NCBI RefSeq assembly: GCF_018780075.1
Contig: NZ_JADMKB010000005.1
Span: forward strand, 62,001 to 126,000
Reading direction: 5' to 3'
From: Hydrogenophaga sp.
Lineage (GTDB): Bacteria; Pseudomonadota; Gammaproteobacteria; Burkholderiales; Burkholderiaceae_C
DNA: 64,000 nt
The position numbers were made by a program, and so were the translations under genes. The notes under the pieces were generated by a model, which was given only the letters and a program-made list of their open reading frames with translations, searched no databases and had not been told where the DNA came from. The first letter of the stretch is position 1. Each line of letters opens with the position of its first letter. Positions 61,776 through 64,000 of the stretch are shown piece after piece.

Positions 61776-62723
61776 ATGGACGACTTGAACACGTCATCTT
61801 CGCTGGACCTTGACCCGGCCTGGTTGCGGCGGGTGCAGAACGAGCTGCTCGACGGCTACGACGAAGAGCTGGAAATGGAGATGGACGACCGGGTGCTGGA
61901 GGAGGCGGCGCGGCAAGGCGGAGCGCCATCCAGCGACATCGCGGCGGTCAACGGGCAGCGCCGCACCTACTTTCGCGAGCTGTTCCGGCTGCAGGGCGAG
62001 CTGGTCAAGCTGCAGGACTGGGTGGTTGCCACGGGCCACAAGGTCGTGATCATCTTCGAGGGCCGCGACGCGGCAGGCAAAGGTGGCGTGATCAAGCGCA
62101 TCACCCAGCGGTTGAACCCCCGGGTCTGCCGCGTGGTCGCCCTGCCGGCGCCCAACGACCGCGAGCGCACGCAGTGGTACTTCCAGCGTTACGTGACGCA
62201 CCTGCCGGCGGGCGGCGAGATCGTGCTGCTGGACCGCAGCTGGTACAACCGCGCCGGCGTCGAGAAGGTGATGGGCTTCTGCAGCGACGAGCAGTACGAG
62301 GCCTTCTTCCGCGACGTGCCCGAGTTCGAGAAGATGCTGGTGCGCAACGGCATCCAGCTCATCAAGTACTGGTTCTCGATCTCCGACGAAGAGCAGCACC
62401 TGCGCTTCATGGGCCGCATCCACGACCCGCTCAAGCAGTGGAAGCTCAGCCCCATGGACCTGGAAAGCCGGCGCCGCTGGGAGATGTACACCAAGGTGAA
62501 GGAGGTGATGCTGGAACGCACCCACATCCCCGAGTCGCCGTGGTGGGTGGTGCAGGCCAACGACAAGAAGACCGCGCGGCTCAACTGCATCCACCACCTG
62601 CTGCAACAGATGCCTTATACCGAGATCGAGCGGCCCGGCATCGTGCTGCCCCCGCGCGAACGGCACGAAGACTACAAGCGCCAAGCGGTGCCTGACGACA
62701 TGCTGGTGCCGACGGTGTACTAA
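61776..62723 (+). CDS. ppk2: Polyphosphate kinase 2
   Basis: A 315-residue P-loop kinase that uses polyphosphate to phosphorylate nucleotides (the family favours GDP or ADP). Walker A GRDAAGKGGVIKRI is at 96-109, the lid-side segment is NDRERTQWYFQRYVTHLP and Walker B is VLLDRSWYNRAGVEKVMGF. Its single-domain size and motifs fit class I PPK2. The ATG at 61776 has GGAG 5 bases upstream; a TTG six codons earlier is less likely. It is downstream of phoX and could be cotranscribed, separated by a palindromic repeat. Another repeat follows it. Confidence 0.94.
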   Translation: MDDLNTSSSLDLDPAWLRRVQNELLDGYDEELEMEMDDRVLEEAARQGGAPSSDIAAVNGQRRTYFRELFRLQGELVKLQDWVVATGHKVVIIFEGRDAAGKGGVIKRITQRLNPRVCRVVALPAPNDRERTQWYFQRYVTHLPAGGEIVLLDRSWYNRAGVEKVMGFCSDEQYEAFFRDVPEFEKMLVRNGIQLIKYWFSISDEEQHLRFMGRIHDPLKQWKLSPMDLESRRRWEMYTKVKEVMLERTHIPESPWWVVQANDKKTARLNCIHHLLQQMPYTEIERPGIVLPPRERHEDYKRQAVPDDMLVPTVY

Positions 62724-62725
62724 AG

Positions 62726-62805
62726 CTCCCCCCGCGCCGCCTGCGGCGTCACCCCCCAGGGGGCAACGCGAGTGGCCGGCGGAGCCGGTTCCACCGCGTT
62801 CTGGG
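62726..62805 (+). repeat. Stop-proximal palindromic repeat, copy 7 (after ppk2)
   Basis: Begins 2 bases after the ppk2 stop. Module A CCCCCCGCGCCGCCTGCGGC, module B CCCCCCAGGGGG and module C CCGGCGGAGCCGG followed by TTCCACCGCG: the closest to a consensus copy. Confidence 0.9.
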
Positions 62806-63052
62806 TGGTGGCACTTGCTTCGGCCGCTGGCTGGCTCGCCTGCGCCTCACTCTCCCCTTCTTCGCACCGGTCTGCCGCCCCCCTGTGGGCGGCATCGGCG
62901 TTTCTGGCCTTTGTCCACGGTCTGGAATGCTTTAACTTTGACCTGAATTTGTCCCAAGTTTGATCTTGTATGGCGGAAGATGGCCGCCTAGGATGCGCCA
63001 CCAACCCCCTCGGGCCAGGGGTGGCGCACAAAAAATACAGGAGACAGACACA
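62806..63052 (+). promoter_or_regulatory. Upstream region of the ROK gene
   Basis: No supported gene. A short open frame across 62772-62963 overlaps the repeat and has no ribosome site. The 62930-62975 patch is AT-rich and contains TTGACC (62938-62943) and an imperfect dyad with AACTT and AAGTT arms about 27 bases across, a possible promoter and operator. AGGAG at 63039-63043 serves the ROK start. Confidence 0.4.
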
Positions 63053-64000
63053 TTGGCACCCTGGGACAACTTGTCTTTGAACGAGACCGCTTTGCTACAG
63101 GCCATTTTCTGGTCTGAAGGCAGTTCGCGCCTGTCGCTGGCCGACCGCCTGGCGTTCTCCAAGAGCAAGACCAACAACCTGATCACCGGCCTGCTGGACG
63201 CGGGCCTGCTGGAAGAGAGCGGGCTGCGCGGCTCCACCGGCGGGCGGCGGCCCGAGACCCTCACGCTCAGCGCCGGCCTGGGCGTGCTGGTGGGCGTGGA
63301 CCTGGGCGCGACCAGCCTGGACGTGGCCGTGCTGCGCCCGGACCTGACCGTGCTGGCCCGCCACACCGAAACCACCGACGTGCGCACCGGCCCCGGCGTG
63401 GTGCTGGCCCGGTTGCGCGTGCTGATGCGCCAGCTGCTGGCCCAGTGCGGCGTCACGGCCAAGCAGGTCATCGCCATCGGCATGGGCGTGCCCGGCCCCG
63501 TGGACTTTGAAAGCGCGCAGCTGGTGAACCCGCCGCTGATGCCCGAGTGGGACAGTTTCTCGATCCGCGACTACCTGCGCGAGGAGTACAGCGCCCCGGT
63601 GTTTGTGGACAACGACGTGAACCTGATGGCGCTCGGCGAGCTGTGGCGCCTGCAGGGCGGGCTGCAAAACTTCCTGGTCATCAAGGTCGGCACCGGCATT
63701 GGCTGCGGCATCGTCTGCCATGGCGAGGTCTACCGCGGTGCCAACGGTTCGGCCGGCGACGTGGGCCACATCTGCGTGGACGTGGACGGCCCGCGCTGCC
63801 ACTGCGGCAAGCTGGGCTGCGTGGAGGTGATGGCCGCAGCCCCCGCCATCGTGCGCTCCGCCACCGAGGCCGCCACCTCCGGCGAGAGCCCACTGCTGGC
63901 GGCCTCTTTGGAAGCCAATGGCGTGATCACCCCCGAGCTCGTGGGCCAGGCCAGCCGCAATGGCGACGCCGCGGCCAACCGCATCATCCAGGAATCGGGC
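63053..64000 (+). CDS. ROK-family protein (regulator or sugar kinase), 3' end outside window
   Basis: At least 316 residues, cut by the right window edge. The N-terminal part (about 1-65) looks like a winged-helix domain (LSLADRLAFSKSKTNNLITG, then LLEESGLRGSTGGRRPETL). A ROK domain follows with the ATP-site start VGVDLGATSLDVAVL, the substrate segment FVDNDVNLMALGEL, VGTGIGCGIV and the zinc motif CHCGKLGCVEV. This layout is typical of NagC/XylR-type repressors that sense a sugar, though kinase activity may remain. The TTG at 63053 has AGGAG 9 bases upstream. Genes regulated probably lie beyond the window. Confidence 0.85.
   Translation, partial: MAPWDNLSLNETALLQAIFWSEGSSRLSLADRLAFSKSKTNNLITGLLDAGLLEESGLRGSTGGRRPETLTLSAGLGVLVGVDLGATSLDVAVLRPDLTVLARHTETTDVRTGPGVVLARLRVLMRQLLAQCGVTAKQVIAIGMGVPGPVDFESAQLVNPPLMPEWDSFSIRDYLREEYSAPVFVDNDVNLMALGELWRLQGGLQNFLVIKVGTGIGCGIVCHGEVYRGANGSAGDVGHICVDVDGPRCHCGKLGCVEVMAAAPAIVRSATEAATSGESPLLAASLEANGVITPELVGQASRNGDAAANRIIQESG

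Noticed and set aside
62772-62963. 63-residue open frame after ppk2
   Set aside because: Overlaps repeat copy 7, has no ribosome site and no recognisable protein features.

Overview
GC-rich chromosomal window from a betaproteobacterium, most likely a Comamonadaceae member (Burkholderiales). The pointers are synteny (rho-rpmE, recR-ebfC-dnaX-4.5S RNA, a pstSCAB-phoU-phoB-phoR run), the Bug/TctC-type binding protein, and a GC-rich palindromic repeat sitting behind stop codons. The genus cannot be fixed from sequence alone. I saw no insertion sequence, prophage, CRISPR array, tRNA or rRNA. The window is about 53 densely packed chromosomal genes, and both end genes are cut by the window edge.

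Layout. 1-2.5 kb: partial nadE and a divergent GNAT-like gene. 2.5-4.8 kb: a five-gene cluster alternating three bactofilins with two small membrane proteins. 4.9-8.3 kb: soluble pyrophosphatase ppa, divergent from a membrane proton-pumping pyrophosphatase that carries a C-terminal OmpA-like domain. 8.4-12.5 kb: a di-metal hydrolase-like gene and molybdenum cofactor genes moaA-mobA-moeA. 12.5-18 kb: an alpha/beta hydrolase and an RND efflux pair. 18-22 kb: rnhA, a yafS-like methyltransferase, gloB and mltD. 22-27 kb: a binding protein, a MAPEG protein, recR, ebfC, dnaX (with an A9 slippage candidate) and 4.5S RNA. 27-35.3 kb: a TctC-like binding protein, a BaiN-like flavoprotein and an AddA/AddB-like helicase-nuclease pair. 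35.4-39.4 kb: trxA, rho, rpmE type B and an ArnT-like glycosyltransferase. 39.4-46.2 kb: the Pho system. 46.2-53.4 kb: a TlpA-like protein, ppx, a REC-cyclase protein, a hybrid kinase and a Lys/Ala/Pro-rich DNA-binding candidate. 53.6-62.7 kb: sixA, ppk1, agt-like, plcP-like and olsB-like genes on the minus strand, then phoX and ppk2 on the plus strand. 62.7-64 kb: a ROK-family gene.

The unifying theme is phosphate. The window encodes Pi sensing and uptake (PhoRB, PstSCAB, PhoU), Pi scavenging (PhoX), polyphosphate making and breaking (Ppk1, Ppk2, Ppx), pyrophosphate turnover (Ppa, HppA) and an apparent phosphorus-free membrane lipid programme (OlsB, PlcP, Agt). Candidate Pho boxes lie before pstS, before phoX and before the divergent olsB-plcP-agt-ppk1-sixA run. 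A second theme is a family of seven repeats, each starting 0-9 bp after a stop codon and oriented with the upstream gene.
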